Below, piece by piece: positions 1-8,049 of a stretch of 30,971 bases of DNA (positions are counted from its first letter, which is position 1; the number at the start of each line of letters is the position of its first letter). The position numbers were made by a program, and so were the translations under genes. Under the pieces are notes generated by a model. The model made no database searches. It was not told the origin of the DNA and worked only from the letters and a program-made list of their open reading frames with translations. The stretch spans positions 1-30,971 of the forward strand of contig JAUYPR010000059.1 of assembly GCA_030695785.1 (NCBI GenBank), read 5' to 3'. Origin of the DNA: a bacterium. Its GTDB lineage: Bacteria > Patescibacteriota > Microgenomatia > JAUYPR01.

Positions 1-204
1 CGGAATGATGAGTTCCGCGCCCTTGCGCAAGAAATCGCGATGCAAGTCGCATCGATGAATCCTGAGCATATTGAAGGACTTCTCGGCCAGTCATATATCC
101 GCGACCAGAAAATAACGATTGGGGATATGCTGAAACAATCGATCGCGAAGTTTGGCGAGAATATTGTGGTGAAGCGCTTTGTGCGCTACAGTCTTGACGC
201 GTGA
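1..204 (+). CDS. tsf: Elongation factor Ts, C-terminal end (partial)
   Basis: The reading frame is open from the first base of the window and ends at TGA 202-204, giving the last 67 residues of a protein whose start lies outside. The end reads IAKFGENIVVKRFVRYSL, the conserved C-terminal signature of EF-Ts, the guanine nucleotide exchange factor that recycles EF-Tu during translation elongation. The stop overlaps the GTG start of frr by 4 nt, which implies translational coupling. In many bacteria pyrH lies between tsf and frr; here it does not. Confidence 0.93.
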   Translation, partial: RNDEFRALAQEIAMQVASMNPEHIEGLLGQSYIRDQKITIGDMLKQSIAKFGENIVVKRFVRYSLDA

Positions 205-746
205 ATCTCGTTCCAATGGACCTTTCCGACATTTCTGCCCGCATGCAACGTTCTCTTGCCTCCCTTCGGCAAGACCTTTCCTCTATCCGCTCCGGCCGCG
301 CAAATCCAACCCTCATTGAACATGTCATGGTCTCTGTCTACAACAGCCGAATGCCCATCAAACAGCTCGGCGCAATTTCCGCGCCCGAGCAGAATCTTCT
401 CGTCATTGATGTGTGGGACGGTGGAATTATTGATGCTATTGTGAAAGGAATTCAAGAGGCCAACATCGGTATCACGCCGCACGCTGAAGCGTCTCGGGTG
501 CGGTGTTTTTTGCCGGCGCTAACTCAAGAGCGGCGGGAGCAGTTGGTGAAACTCGTCAAACAAAAGGTGGAAGCAGGCAGAATTCAGATTCGGCAAATCC
601 GGGCGGATGCCAAAAAAAGTTTTGAAGAGATGCCCGAAGATGTCAAGTCCAGAAAAGAAAAGGAACTTCAAGAGTTGGTGGACCGCGCGATGGCGGAGAT
701 TGATGGGGTGAGTCAACGAAAAGAAGCTGAACTGATGCAAGTATAG
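201..746 (+). CDS. frr: Ribosome recycling factor
   Basis: This 181-residue protein is a full-length ribosome recycling factor, which with EF-G splits the post-termination ribosome. Family landmarks are visible: SSIRSGRANP near residue 30, the central beta domain with a QLGAIS segment, PALTQERREQLVKLVKQ, and the C-terminal EAELMQV, close to the usual EAELM end. The GTG at 201 overlaps the tsf stop (GTGA). An ATG at 216 would give MDLSDI, closer to the usual N-terminus, so either start is possible. No separate promoter is seen, so it is probably co-transcribed with tsf. Confidence 0.95.
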   Translation: MNLVPMDLSDISARMQRSLASLRQDLSSIRSGRANPTLIEHVMVSVYNSRMPIKQLGAISAPEQNLLVIDVWDGGIIDAIVKGIQEANIGITPHAEASRVRCFLPALTQERREQLVKLVKQKVEAGRIQIRQIRADAKKSFEEMPEDVKSRKEKELQELVDRAMAEIDGVSQRKEAELMQV

Positions 747-749
747 TAC

Positions 750-778
750 TTGACAATCGCATCAGACCAACTCATAAT
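750..778 (+). promoter_or_regulatory. Promoter for the dockerin protein gene
   Basis: TTGACA at 750-755 and CATAAT at 773-778 are separated by 17 nt, which is close to the sigma-70 consensus. The ATG at 788 follows only 9 nt after the -10 box, so the transcript should start at or within a few bases of the start codon. Confidence 0.75.
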
Positions 779-787
779 ACGTCTATC

Positions 788-3130
788 ATGTCCAGCTTGC
801 CCAAGTGGCTCTCAAAACAAGAGTTCATTGGTTTGCTAGTCCTCTTTGTTCTCATCTTGCTTCTCCCGATTGCGGTTTTGGAGGTACAACGACAGAAAAA
901 CATCCGTTCCAGGGCCGAAGTTGCGGGGATCATTCTCATCAACGATGGTGCCACAACCACCACCTCGCGCGACGTCACCGTAAAACTTACCGCCCCCTGG
1001 CCTGCTGCTCCCGCACCACAGAGCTACGTCCCACCGTCTGTTGGGGGAGAAAAACTGTTTTCTGTAGCGTATGCGCAACAGAATATCTGCACGAGCGGAG
1101 CAACGAATGAGTCATGTACGCAAGCAGGTCAGATTCGAAATGTTGCATGTACACCGCAGAATGCCGCTTGTCAGGTGAATTTCCAAAAATGCGAGCAAGG
1201 AAAGTGGACGAATCACTGTGCAGAAACAAATTGTCAGGCCATGGAGGTCGGTAGCCTCCAGTGCGGAGGATCTGGATCTTCAGGAGGATCGAGCAATACT
1301 ACATCTGGGGGTAGCGGCGGAGGCTCGTCGAGTGGTGGAGGGACGTCCTCGACCGCGACATGTCAGAATAATTTCAACACAAGCTGGCCGCGGGCCTGCG
1401 ACGGTCGTTCGCTTGAAAAAGAAAGTCAAGCGGCGAAAGATTTATTCTGCAGTCAATATCCAAACCCATCGACCGGCACCGAGGGTGGAGAGGCCGCGGG
1501 TACGTGGGCGAATCAAAGAAATGCGTTACTCGGGTGTACAGATGCAGGCTTACGATACCTTGATAGTAGATGTCGGACAAGCTGTCCAAGGCTCGTCGAC
1601 CAATGCCTCGCCGACCTTGGAGGATTCACCAATTACAAATCGTGTGATAACAAAAGTATCACCGGAGAGACGGAGGCGATCAAACGTCAATTTTGTTTTG
1701 AACACTACAATGCGGAAAGCGCGGCATATGAATGGGCATCACAGCGAACGCGTCAGCTGAATAATTGTCCAGGGACTGGAGGAGGATCAACGAATACGAC
1801 AACAGGTGGATCCTCTGGTGGTGGATCTGGAACAACAACCAGTGGTCCGGTTGCAAAGGTGGGGAAGGCGCAGAATGTTCCCGAAAGCCAGATGAATGTG
1901 TTTCCTGGGGAAGCGGTGTATCTCTTCGTTGTCAAGTCTGACACGGATAACTCACTTGCGAATGGTCAGGAACTCACAGGCTGTACGCGTGAGTTCACCG
2001 GTCCGGGGAATTACCGGATGGCGCAAGGAGATTTTCAAGGAAAGGGGAACCCAGCACAAGCAAATGAGGTCCAGGCAGAAGGTGCATATACATTGAATGT
2101 AATATGCGGTACTCGAACCACGACTGCTCGTGTCAATGTTGTACCAGCCGCCGCAACCGCCCGGCTTACCCAGTCATTCCGCGTTGCAAATACTGAATCT
2201 GACCTTGCCGCGGCTGCTTGGCAGAATTACACGAATCATCCAATGACCATTCAGCATCGTTTGACTGATGGGGCTGGCAGGAAGACGGTCTTCGTGCAAT
2301 TCCGTGCAGCTGACGGCACAACGTCAGATATTTCCAGTTCCAGCATTACATACGCGCCGACCGGTACACAAACGTCGGCGTCGGCGATCGCGTGTTTCGC
2401 CCCGACGTCTGATACCGGCAATACCCTTTGGACCGTCCAAGTCCAAGGCCAGAATTTTGGATCAACACAAGGGACGCTGGTTTTGGGGAGCGGTGGATCG
2501 GCAAAGACACTAACGGTCACCAAATGGGAAAATGGGGTTGTTGAGGGAACCATCGCGCGGACCCAGATGCCTACGAGTACACAAACAGTGACCGTGACTA
2601 CGAGTGTCGGACAATCCGCAACTATAGATGTGAACCCCTCAACGTGTGGTCAAACCGGGCCAGTGACATTGAATATCAAAACGTCGTTACAGGACAAACC
2701 AGATAATGCGCATGGTGGGAATTTTAGAGTGGTCATTCTCAAGAAAGACGATCGGAGAGAGGCTGTCCGTGGGCAACGGCGGTTCCGCAATTCCGGGGAA
2801 ATGGAACAGTCTATTTCGTCTCTCGTTGGAGGAACGCGGTACATCGCGTGGCTCAAAGCGTCCGGGCATTTAGCGCAACAGAAAGAATTCGTGCCAACGC
2901 CAGGAGACTATACTCTGGATTTTAGTACATTGACGACAGGCGACGTCCAAGAGGATAATCAAGTCAACGTGCAAGACTATTCCAAACTCGTGAGTGAATG
3001 GAGCAAGTCTGGCGATCCGAAATCGTCAGACGCGGATTTGAATGTAGACCTGCGTGTGAATACGATTGACTATGCAATTTTGCTCAAGAACTTTAGCAAA
3101 GATGGTGACGGCGAGCCCGTGAGTCAGTAG
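788..3130 (+). CDS. Large membrane-anchored surface protein with Cys-rich repeats, IPT/TIG-like domain and dockerin-like C-terminus
   Basis: 780 residues. An N-terminal signal anchor (about 12-32) is followed by a Cys-rich stretch (100-150), a Gly/Ser linker (160-190), two related Cys-containing repeats (about 195-250 and 280-327) sharing a Cys, a Phe-Cys pair, a W-A-x-Q-R segment and a closing Cys, and a second Gly/Thr/Ser linker (328-352). Beta-rich regions follow, one (about 531-616) resembling an IPT/TIG Ig-like fold. The C-terminus (718-771) has two calcium-loop-like repeats, GDVQEDNQVNVQDY and ADLNVDLRVNTIDY, whose D-x-N/Q-x-D-x-x-VN-x-x-D spacing is that of dockerin type I. The next two genes encode cohesin-like domains, so a surface complex held by dockerin-cohesin binding is inferred. 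No catalytic domain was recognised. Confidence 0.8.
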   Translation: MSSLPKWLSKQEFIGLLVLFVLILLLPIAVLEVQRQKNIRSRAEVAGIILINDGATTTTSRDVTVKLTAPWPAAPAPQSYVPPSVGGEKLFSVAYAQQNICTSGATNESCTQAGQIRNVACTPQNAACQVNFQKCEQGKWTNHCAETNCQAMEVGSLQCGGSGSSGGSSNTTSGGSGGGSSSGGGTSSTATCQNNFNTSWPRACDGRSLEKESQAAKDLFCSQYPNPSTGTEGGEAAGTWANQRNALLGCTDAGLRYLDSRCRTSCPRLVDQCLADLGGFTNYKSCDNKSITGETEAIKRQFCFEHYNAESAAYEWASQRTRQLNNCPGTGGGSTNTTTGGSSGGGSGTTTSGPVAKVGKAQNVPESQMNVFPGEAVYLFVVKSDTDNSLANGQELTGCTREFTGPGNYRMAQGDFQGKGNPAQANEVQAEGAYTLNVICGTRTTTARVNVVPAAATARLTQSFRVANTESDLAAAAWQNYTNHPMTIQHRLTDGAGRKTVFVQFRAADGTTSDISSSSITYAPTGTQTSASAIACFAPTSDTGNTLWTVQVQGQNFGSTQGTLVLGSGGSAKTLTVTKWENGVVEGTIARTQMPTSTQTVTVTTSVGQSATIDVNPSTCGQTGPVTLNIKTSLQDKPDNAHGGNFRVVILKKDDRREAVRGQRRFRNSGEMEQSISSLVGGTRYIAWLKASGHLAQQKEFVPTPGDYTLDFSTLTTGDVQEDNQVNVQDYSKLVSEWSKSGDPKSSDADLNVDLRVNTIDYAILLKNFSKDGDGEPVSQ

Positions 3131-3138
3131 GTTCTTAT

Positions 3139-3768
3139 ATGCAATTTTTTAAACATTGGACACATGAGAGAATCAAAAATACGGTTGTGGCTGTTTTAGC
3201 GGCGTTTATTGTGGTGGAGCTTGTGTGGGCCGCGGCCATCCTCTTTCAGGAAGGGCGGCACGAAATTGTCCCGATTCTCCCGGCCAGCGCAACGTTAGCG
3301 ATGCAGCCGGAATCGATGACCGTGACTGGGGGGAAGGAATTCAATGTCGATGTACTCCTCGTCACAAATGGCCGGCAAGTACAGGGGGTGGATGCAGTCA
3401 TTCACTATGACCCAAAGGTGTTGAAACTGCAAAGCTCGGTGGCATCTGCCGCGGCAAGCGCGACATCCTCAGCGTTGTTCGATGAGTATCCCGCAAATGA
3501 TGTTGATGAGGAGAAGGGCATTATTACTCTCTCTGCAATTCAAAGGCCTGGAGAGATCTTTAACGGGAGCGGGGTATTGGGTCGGCTGACGTTCGAAGCA
3601 GCAGCTCGAATGACTATTGCGCTTTATCCACAGCCGACGGCGGCACCAGTGCAGACAACCGTTTCGTTCTCTTTCCAGAGAGATGTGAAGGACGACTCAA
3701 ATGTCGTAGATACAAATGGGGATGACATTCTTGGTGCTGTCGTCAATGCGACCGTGACAGTGCAATAA
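3139..3768 (+). CDS. Membrane-anchored cohesin-like domain protein
   Basis: 209 residues: one N-terminal hydrophobic segment (about 13-36), then a single beta-rich domain (about 50-209). GKEFNVDVLLVT, VQGVDAVIHYDPKVLKL, GIITLSAIQRPGEIFNGSGVLGRLTF and the terminal NATVTVQ follow the cohesin pattern of a stable-variable beta sandwich with a Y/F-DP-x-x-L motif. Cohesins bind dockerins. The gene starts 8 nt after the dockerin gene stop, so the two are probably one operon. It lacks a C-terminal anchor, so the N-terminal helix would hold it in the membrane with the cohesin outside. The fold assignment rests on motif reading only. Confidence 0.72.
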   Translation: MQFFKHWTHERIKNTVVAVLAAFIVVELVWAAAILFQEGRHEIVPILPASATLAMQPESMTVTGGKEFNVDVLLVTNGRQVQGVDAVIHYDPKVLKLQSSVASAAASATSSALFDEYPANDVDEEKGIITLSAIQRPGEIFNGSGVLGRLTFEAAARMTIALYPQPTAAPVQTTVSFSFQRDVKDDSNVVDTNGDDILGAVVNATVTVQ

Positions 3769-3793
3769 TTTTATGATAGAGTAAAGATTACCA

Positions 3794-4471
3794 ATGAAGA
3801 TCCTGCCTAAGCTTTCTCTAACGATTGCCCTTTCTGGGGTTTTCCTTTTCCTTTCTGCCACGACTGTTTCCGCGGCCACGCTTTCTTTGTCTCCGACTTC
3901 TGGATCAGTAACCTCTACAACACCAGTGACACTCACGATCACGTTGGATACGGCTGGTGCGAAAACCGACGGAACCGACATCCGTTTGGTCTTTGATCCA
4001 TCAAAGCTCCAAGCAGTTGACCCGATTACTGCCGGAACGATCTATTCAACGTATCCAGCGAAAACCATTGACAATACCAGCGGCAAGGTCGTGATTTCGG
4101 GTATTGCGGAGATTGGCAAGCCGTATACCGGGAAAGGGACGTTTGCGACCGTGCAATTTAAAGCCGTTAGCGGTGCGACTGGAACGGGAACCGTCACCAT
4201 TGATTTTACCCAAGGGTCAACAACCGACTCGAACGTTGCGGAAAATGGGACGAATAAAGATGTGCTCACGTCTGTCCAAAACGCAACCCTGACCATCGGC
4301 GGAGCAGCTGCTCCGCCAGCATACACAACCCCGGCAACAGGTGGAAGTGGATCGGCTGTTCCGAAGGCATTGCCTGCAACAGCGTTTGGCGGCCCACTTG
4401 CCATGCTGTTTGGAAGCGGGACTGGTTTGGTTTCACTTGGCCTTTGGGGTTTGCGCAAACGCTTTTTCTAA
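3794..4471 (+). CDS. Secreted cohesin-like protein with LPXTG-like C-terminal anchor
   Basis: 225 residues: a cleavable-looking signal peptide (1-27, ending VSA before ATL), a cohesin-like domain (28-168) with VTLTITLDTAG, TDIRLVFDPSKLQAV, GKVVISGIAE and GKGTFATVQFKAV, a Pro/Gly/Ser linker (170-190), then LPATA at 193-197 followed by a hydrophobic stretch and RKRFF. That tail has the layout of a sortase sorting signal, but the residue after the Thr is Ala, not Gly. It is 25 nt downstream of the previous cohesin gene. A TATGAT box at 3772-3777 could be a weak internal promoter. The protein is probably wall- or membrane-attached and could receive the dockerin protein. Confidence 0.75.
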   Translation: MKILPKLSLTIALSGVFLFLSATTVSAATLSLSPTSGSVTSTTPVTLTITLDTAGAKTDGTDIRLVFDPSKLQAVDPITAGTIYSTYPAKTIDNTSGKVVISGIAEIGKPYTGKGTFATVQFKAVSGATGTGTVTIDFTQGSTTDSNVAENGTNKDVLTSVQNATLTIGGAAAPPAYTTPATGGSGSAVPKALPATAFGGPLAMLFGSGTGLVSLGLWGLRKRFF

Positions 4472-4480
4472 AATCTCTCA

Positions 4481-4489
4481 TGCTATACT
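4481..4489 (+). promoter_or_regulatory. Extended -10 promoter of rseP
   Basis: TGCTATACT is an extended -10 element with no good -35. The rseP ATG begins 9 nt after the box, predicting a very short or absent leader. Confidence 0.55.
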
Positions 4490-4498
4490 GACGTAATT

Positions 4499-5674
4499 AT
4501 GATTGTCAGTATTCTTGTTTTCCTCCTCATTTTATCCATTCTTATTTTGGTGCATGAATTTGGGCATCTTCTGGCCGCGCGTCGAGTCGGGGTCCGTGTT
4601 GAGGAATTTGCCTTGGGTTTGCCGTTCACCAAACGGTTGTGGGGGCGCAAAATCAGAGGTGTCAATATCAGTCTCTACCCAATTCTGTTTGGCGGATTCG
4701 TGCGTCTGACCGGCGAGGACGATCCGCAGGCTGCCCTCAAAGATCCTCAAAACTTTCAAAATAAAACACCCGGGGCCCGACTCCTTATTGCGGTGTCGGG
4801 TGTTGCGATGAATATCCTCCTTGCGATTTTGGTATTTACACTGGTTTTATCGATGAAGGGGTGGAAAGAGGAGTTGCTTGCCTTCCGTCAGTTCTCATTT
4901 GTTGGTGCAACAGTGCAGGCCCGCGAGGAAGTGTTCATTGTGGATGTTCTCCCCGACTCTCCTGCGTTGCACGCTGGGATCAAACCCGGAGAACGAGTGA
5001 TGCAAGTTGAGGAGATGGAGATTCAGACTGTTGGGGATTTACAAACAAAGATAGCGAGCCGCGTCGGCCAGACAACAACGATGAGACTCCGCGGTGAACG
5101 AAATGTTGAACGGACCGTGCAACTGATTCCCAAAGAGGATCCGGAGACAAAACAGGGGATCATGGGCGTTCGCATTGGGCCTTTGCGGTATTACGTGCTT
5201 GATTATGGCGGATTTCCGCGGAATGTTATGAGCGGCGTTTTTCATTCAGTCAACGTCATTGGGTATCAAGGCGCGGTGCTCGGATTACTCATCTCCCGGT
5301 CATTTGAAACAGGGGACCCACGTGTGGTGAAAGATGTTGTGGTTGGCCCAGTTGGGATTGGGTTTTTTGTCCATACACTTATCGAAACAGGCGGGTCAAA
5401 GATTGTGCTTGACCTTTTGGGTTTGGTTGCGCTGATGAGTCTGACCTTGGGGGTTGTCAACCTTTTTCCCATACCGGCTTTGGATGGCGGGCGGGCGGCG
5501 TTCATTGTGGTTGAATTGTTGACAGGGAAGCGAAATCCGCGGATCGAAGCGGCAATCCATGGTGTGGGGATGGCGCTATTGTTTGGATTGATTATCTTGA
5601 TTACCGCGAATGACATCTCGCGGTTTGTTCCTTTGGAAGACATTGGTCAGACCGTCCGCAATTTTTTTCCATGA
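4499..5674 (+). CDS. rseP: RseP-type site-2 intramembrane metalloprotease (M50)
   Basis: 391 residues. The zinc-binding HEFGH lies at 19-23 inside the first membrane helix, a PDZ domain spans about 130-220 (ADSPA-type loop PDSPALHAGIKPGERV), and the second active-site motif NLFPIPALDGG is at 321-331 with its Asp near 329. This is the full site-2 protease architecture, which cuts membrane-embedded substrates such as anti-sigma factors or leftover signal peptides. No anti-sigma factor gene is seen nearby, so the substrate is unknown. The stop overlaps the next start by 4 nt (ATGA). Confidence 0.93.
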   Translation: MIVSILVFLLILSILILVHEFGHLLAARRVGVRVEEFALGLPFTKRLWGRKIRGVNISLYPILFGGFVRLTGEDDPQAALKDPQNFQNKTPGARLLIAVSGVAMNILLAILVFTLVLSMKGWKEELLAFRQFSFVGATVQAREEVFIVDVLPDSPALHAGIKPGERVMQVEEMEIQTVGDLQTKIASRVGQTTTMRLRGERNVERTVQLIPKEDPETKQGIMGVRIGPLRYYVLDYGGFPRNVMSGVFHSVNVIGYQGAVLGLLISRSFETGDPRVVKDVVVGPVGIGFFVHTLIETGGSKIVLDLLGLVALMSLTLGVVNLFPIPALDGGRAAFIVVELLTGKRNPRIEAAIHGVGMALLFGLIILITANDISRFVPLEDIGQTVRNFFP

Positions 5675-6489
5675 TTCCATTCCAAATAAAGAAGCTCATT
5701 GCGCCTGTTGAGTTTCGGCAACGCCGGCTGGAGTCTGATCTTCTTTGGTACGGCCCATCAGATATTCTCGTTGGGGTGCATCGGGGAAAGGTGCTTGGAA
5801 GTATTCGTATGTGTCGGGAAGTCGGGAACATCACGCACGGACTTTTGACAGACCTTTTTTTCGAGGATGAGTATAAACAGACGTTGCCGCGATCCCTGAT
5901 TCAATCAGGGGAATATCTTTTGAAAGAAAAAGATGCATTGACGTTCTCAGCGCTTGTGATAGATGGACGGGGACTTATCGGTCCGTTCTATAAAGCCGGA
6001 TATAAACCAGTTCGCCGCACCGTATCTTTGACCTGGGACCTTAAAAATCTTCCGGCTATTGAGGTTAATCCATCGTTGGTCGTGAAAACCTTCGACAAAC
6101 CAACGCCAGCAATTATTCGGTTTATCCACGATGCATATTCACCCTATTGGGTCCCATGGAAGGGAAAGTCACTTGATTTCATCGACCGTATGGTGCCAGT
6201 TCGAACAAGGTTTTTTGCCGTTTATCAGGGAAAAGAAATGGTTGGATTGACCGAGCCGTTTGTGTTCGGGCCGATGATGCAAAAAGGTATTGCTGGACAA
6301 AAGATTGGGTCGACGATGATGGCGTCTGTATTGCAATGGTTCAAGGATCAAGGTAAATCAAAAGCACAATGGACGGTACCATCCGGTCTCGACGACTACG
6401 ACCCGGTGGTGTATTTGTCGACGTTGTCCACCGGCGCGAAGATCGAGCGGGAGTATATCATTTTGGAAAAGCAAACCCAAAACAGTTGA
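5671..6489 (+). CDS. GNAT-like acetyltransferase family protein (tentative)
   Basis: 272 residues, translationally coupled to rseP by a 4-nt overlap. The layout suggests two GNAT-type halves: an N-terminal half with LVGVHRGKVLGSIRMCREVG and LTDLFFEDEYKQ, and a C-terminal half with RFFAVYQGKEMVGLTEPFVFG and then GIAGQKIGSTMMASVLQWFKDQG, which resembles the acetyl-CoA pyrophosphate loop followed by a helix. No substrate can be named. The sod promoter begins inside its last codons (TTGACT at 6486), so sod is an independent unit. Confidence 0.5.
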   Translation: MIPFQIKKLIAPVEFRQRRLESDLLWYGPSDILVGVHRGKVLGSIRMCREVGNITHGLLTDLFFEDEYKQTLPRSLIQSGEYLLKEKDALTFSALVIDGRGLIGPFYKAGYKPVRRTVSLTWDLKNLPAIEVNPSLVVKTFDKPTPAIIRFIHDAYSPYWVPWKGKSLDFIDRMVPVRTRFFAVYQGKEMVGLTEPFVFGPMMQKGIAGQKIGSTMMASVLQWFKDQGKSKAQWTVPSGLDDYDPVVYLSTLSTGAKIEREYIILEKQTQNS

Positions 6490-6514
6490 CTCTGGATGCG
6501 TCGTCTGCTATACA
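6486..6514 (+). promoter_or_regulatory. Promoter of superoxide dismutase gene
   Basis: TTGACT (6486-6491), 17 nt, TATACA (6509-6514), with TG at -15/-14 making it extended. An in-frame ATG at 6496 lies inside this promoter, so the true start is ATG 6526, 11 nt behind the -10 box. Confidence 0.72.
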
Positions 6515-6525
6515 TATGTATACCT

Positions 6526-7125
6526 ATGCCATTTACTGTGAAAGATCTACCGTACCCTGCAAACAAGCTTGCGGGTATTTCTGAAAAAACCACAACCATT
6601 CACCACGACAAGCTCTATGCTGGATACGTAAACAAACGCAACGAGATCGAAGAACTTCTCAAAACTGCCGATCGAAACAAAGCTGCGGCAACATTTTCCG
6701 AATACCGCGAGCTGAAGCTTGAAGAAACGTTCAACGCCGACGGCATAATCCTGCACGAATTGTATTTTGCCACCATGGGTGGAGATGGAACGTGGAAAGA
6801 AGAGAACGCGTTTGTCAAGAAAGCGACAGAAGATTTTGGGTCATTCGAGACGTTTCTCCAGGATTTGAAAGCATGCGGCATTGCCGCCCGCGGATGGGCA
6901 GTGACCGCGTATGACCAAACTGACGGCAGTATCCACAATTTCCTCGGCGATAGCCACAACCATGGCGGCGTCTGGGGGGCCACGCCGGTTTTGGCGCTGG
7001 ATGCATATGAACACGCATATTTTATGGACTTTGGATCTGACCGCAAGGCGTATGTGGAGGCGTGGATCAAAAACGTGGATTGGGCAAAAGTGGAGTCGTT
7101 TTTTACTGCGGTTCCTGGGATATAA
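6526..7125 (+). CDS. Superoxide dismutase, Fe/Mn family
   Basis: 199 residues from ATG 6526, chosen because the upstream ATG (6496) falls between the -35 and -10 boxes. It converts superoxide to hydrogen peroxide and oxygen. All four metal ligands are present: H26, H77 (LHELYF), D159 and H163 (LDAYEHAYF). The usual DVWEHAYY is DAYEHAYF, so the conserved Trp is Tyr, and the residue two before the Asp ligand is Ala where Gly or Thr is usual. The loop where Mn enzymes carry the second-sphere Gln is His-rich (DSHNHGG). Metal preference cannot be told from this. No signal peptide, so cytoplasmic. Confidence 0.92.
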   Translation: MPFTVKDLPYPANKLAGISEKTTTIHHDKLYAGYVNKRNEIEELLKTADRNKAAATFSEYRELKLEETFNADGIILHELYFATMGGDGTWKEENAFVKKATEDFGSFETFLQDLKACGIAARGWAVTAYDQTDGSIHNFLGDSHNHGGVWGATPVLALDAYEHAYFMDFGSDRKAYVEAWIKNVDWAKVESFFTAVPGI

Positions 7126-7131
7126 GATATA

Positions 7132-7632
7132 ATGTTGCGTCGGTTTTTGGTGTGTGTTTGCCTCGGTCTCCTTGGATTCATCCTCGTTTCTCAAAACGCG
7201 TCTGCAGGCCTTGCGGACTTCACCACTAATCCGGGTCGTTTTTTACCGGATTCACCGTTCTTCATCTTCGATGAATTGTGGGGAAGGGTGCGCGTGCTTT
7301 TTTCATTCAATGCAGGGGATAAAGCAAGCACGTATGCTGATCTCGCTGGTGAGCGGTTGATAGAAGTCCAGAGACTTCTTGTGGAGCAGAAGACAAAACA
7401 GGGAGTTCTACGGGCGCTTGAGGATTACCAGCGGCAATTGGATGCATTGGTTACTGTTGTGGATGAGGCGAAGAAAAATTCGCCAATGGTGATGGATCAG
7501 GTGAAAGGCACGCTGGATGAACAAAGGAAACTCTTTTCCCGCCTCCGCGAAGAACTCCCCGATGACATCGAATACATCCTTTCTCCCGCCGAAGGGGCGC
7601 TGCTCGAAAAGTTGGAAAAACTGCGGAAGTGA
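7132..7632 (+). CDS. Secreted DUF5667-like protein
   Basis: 166 residues. A signal peptide (1-25, ending ASA) is followed by FLPDSPFFIFDELWGRVRVLFSF, the P-DSP-F-x-x-x-x-W signature of the DUF5667 family, then a helical, charged region with heptad-like spacing to the end. Family members are exported proteins of unknown function, common in Gram-positive bacteria and Patescibacteria. A TATAAG/TATAAT-rich stretch (7121-7133) sits right at the start codon. It lies two genes upstream of the VirD4-like ATPase and may belong to the same envelope-associated group. Confidence 0.7.
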   Translation: MLRRFLVCVCLGLLGFILVSQNASAGLADFTTNPGRFLPDSPFFIFDELWGRVRVLFSFNAGDKASTYADLAGERLIEVQRLLVEQKTKQGVLRALEDYQRQLDALVTVVDEAKKNSPMVMDQVKGTLDEQRKLFSRLREELPDDIEYILSPAEGALLEKLEKLRK

Positions 7633-7649
7633 TGTACAATGAGGGGGAT

Positions 7650-8045
7650 ATGGATATCCCTGGAAAACTTGTTCAGCCACCACCCGCCGCCAGGCCGGGC
7701 AGTCCGGAGTTTGAACCCAGACCAACTGGAATAGCTGCAGAGAGTGGTTCTGAAAACAGTGCGGTGATGCAAGAAGTGCAAGAACATCCATCGATCCCTG
7801 TGGACATCGGATCTATCGTGCAGCAGCACCCTTCGACCATCCAAGCTCCGCAATCAGATATTGATGCGCTGGCGGGGAAAGATACTGTTATACCAGCAGT
7901 ACGTATTCAAGAAGAGATTCATACAATGACGAAGCGGCCAGAAACAGAAAGCTTGCGCTGGAGACTTCTCTCATACGTGAGACAACTCGCACAGCGATTG
8001 CGGTGGGGAAAAAAGACTCCTTTCTCGCAGTCATCAACAATATAA
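7650..8045 (+). CDS. Disordered protein of unknown function
   Basis: 131 residues, not recognised. The first 80 residues are rich in Pro, Ser, Glu and Gln and look disordered; the last 35 (SLRWRLLSYVRQLAQRLRWGKK) form a basic amphipathic helix that could touch a membrane or nucleic acid. A GTG at 7629 would add 7 residues, but TACAAT at 7635-7640 looks like a -10 box, so ATG 7650, 9 nt later, is preferred. GAGGGGG just before the ATG is purine-rich but too close for a normal ribosome binding site. It ends 4 nt before the VirD4-like gene. Confidence 0.6.
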   Translation: MDIPGKLVQPPPAARPGSPEFEPRPTGIAAESGSENSAVMQEVQEHPSIPVDIGSIVQQHPSTIQAPQSDIDALAGKDTVIPAVRIQEEIHTMTKRPETESLRWRLLSYVRQLAQRLRWGKKTPFSQSSTI

Positions 8046-8049
8046 ACAC

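Noticed and set aside
1218..1760. 180-codon plus-strand ORF inside the dockerin gene
   Set aside because: Out of frame with the clear domain structure; Arg-rich shadow of Gly/Ser codons.
4042..4458. 138-codon minus-strand ORF opposite the second cohesin gene
   Set aside because: Antisense shadow; the plus strand has a signal peptide, cohesin pattern and anchor.
6615..7181. 188-codon ORF on the minus strand across the superoxide dismutase gene
   Set aside because: It mirrors the codon usage of sod, has no promoter or family match, and sod has all metal ligands.
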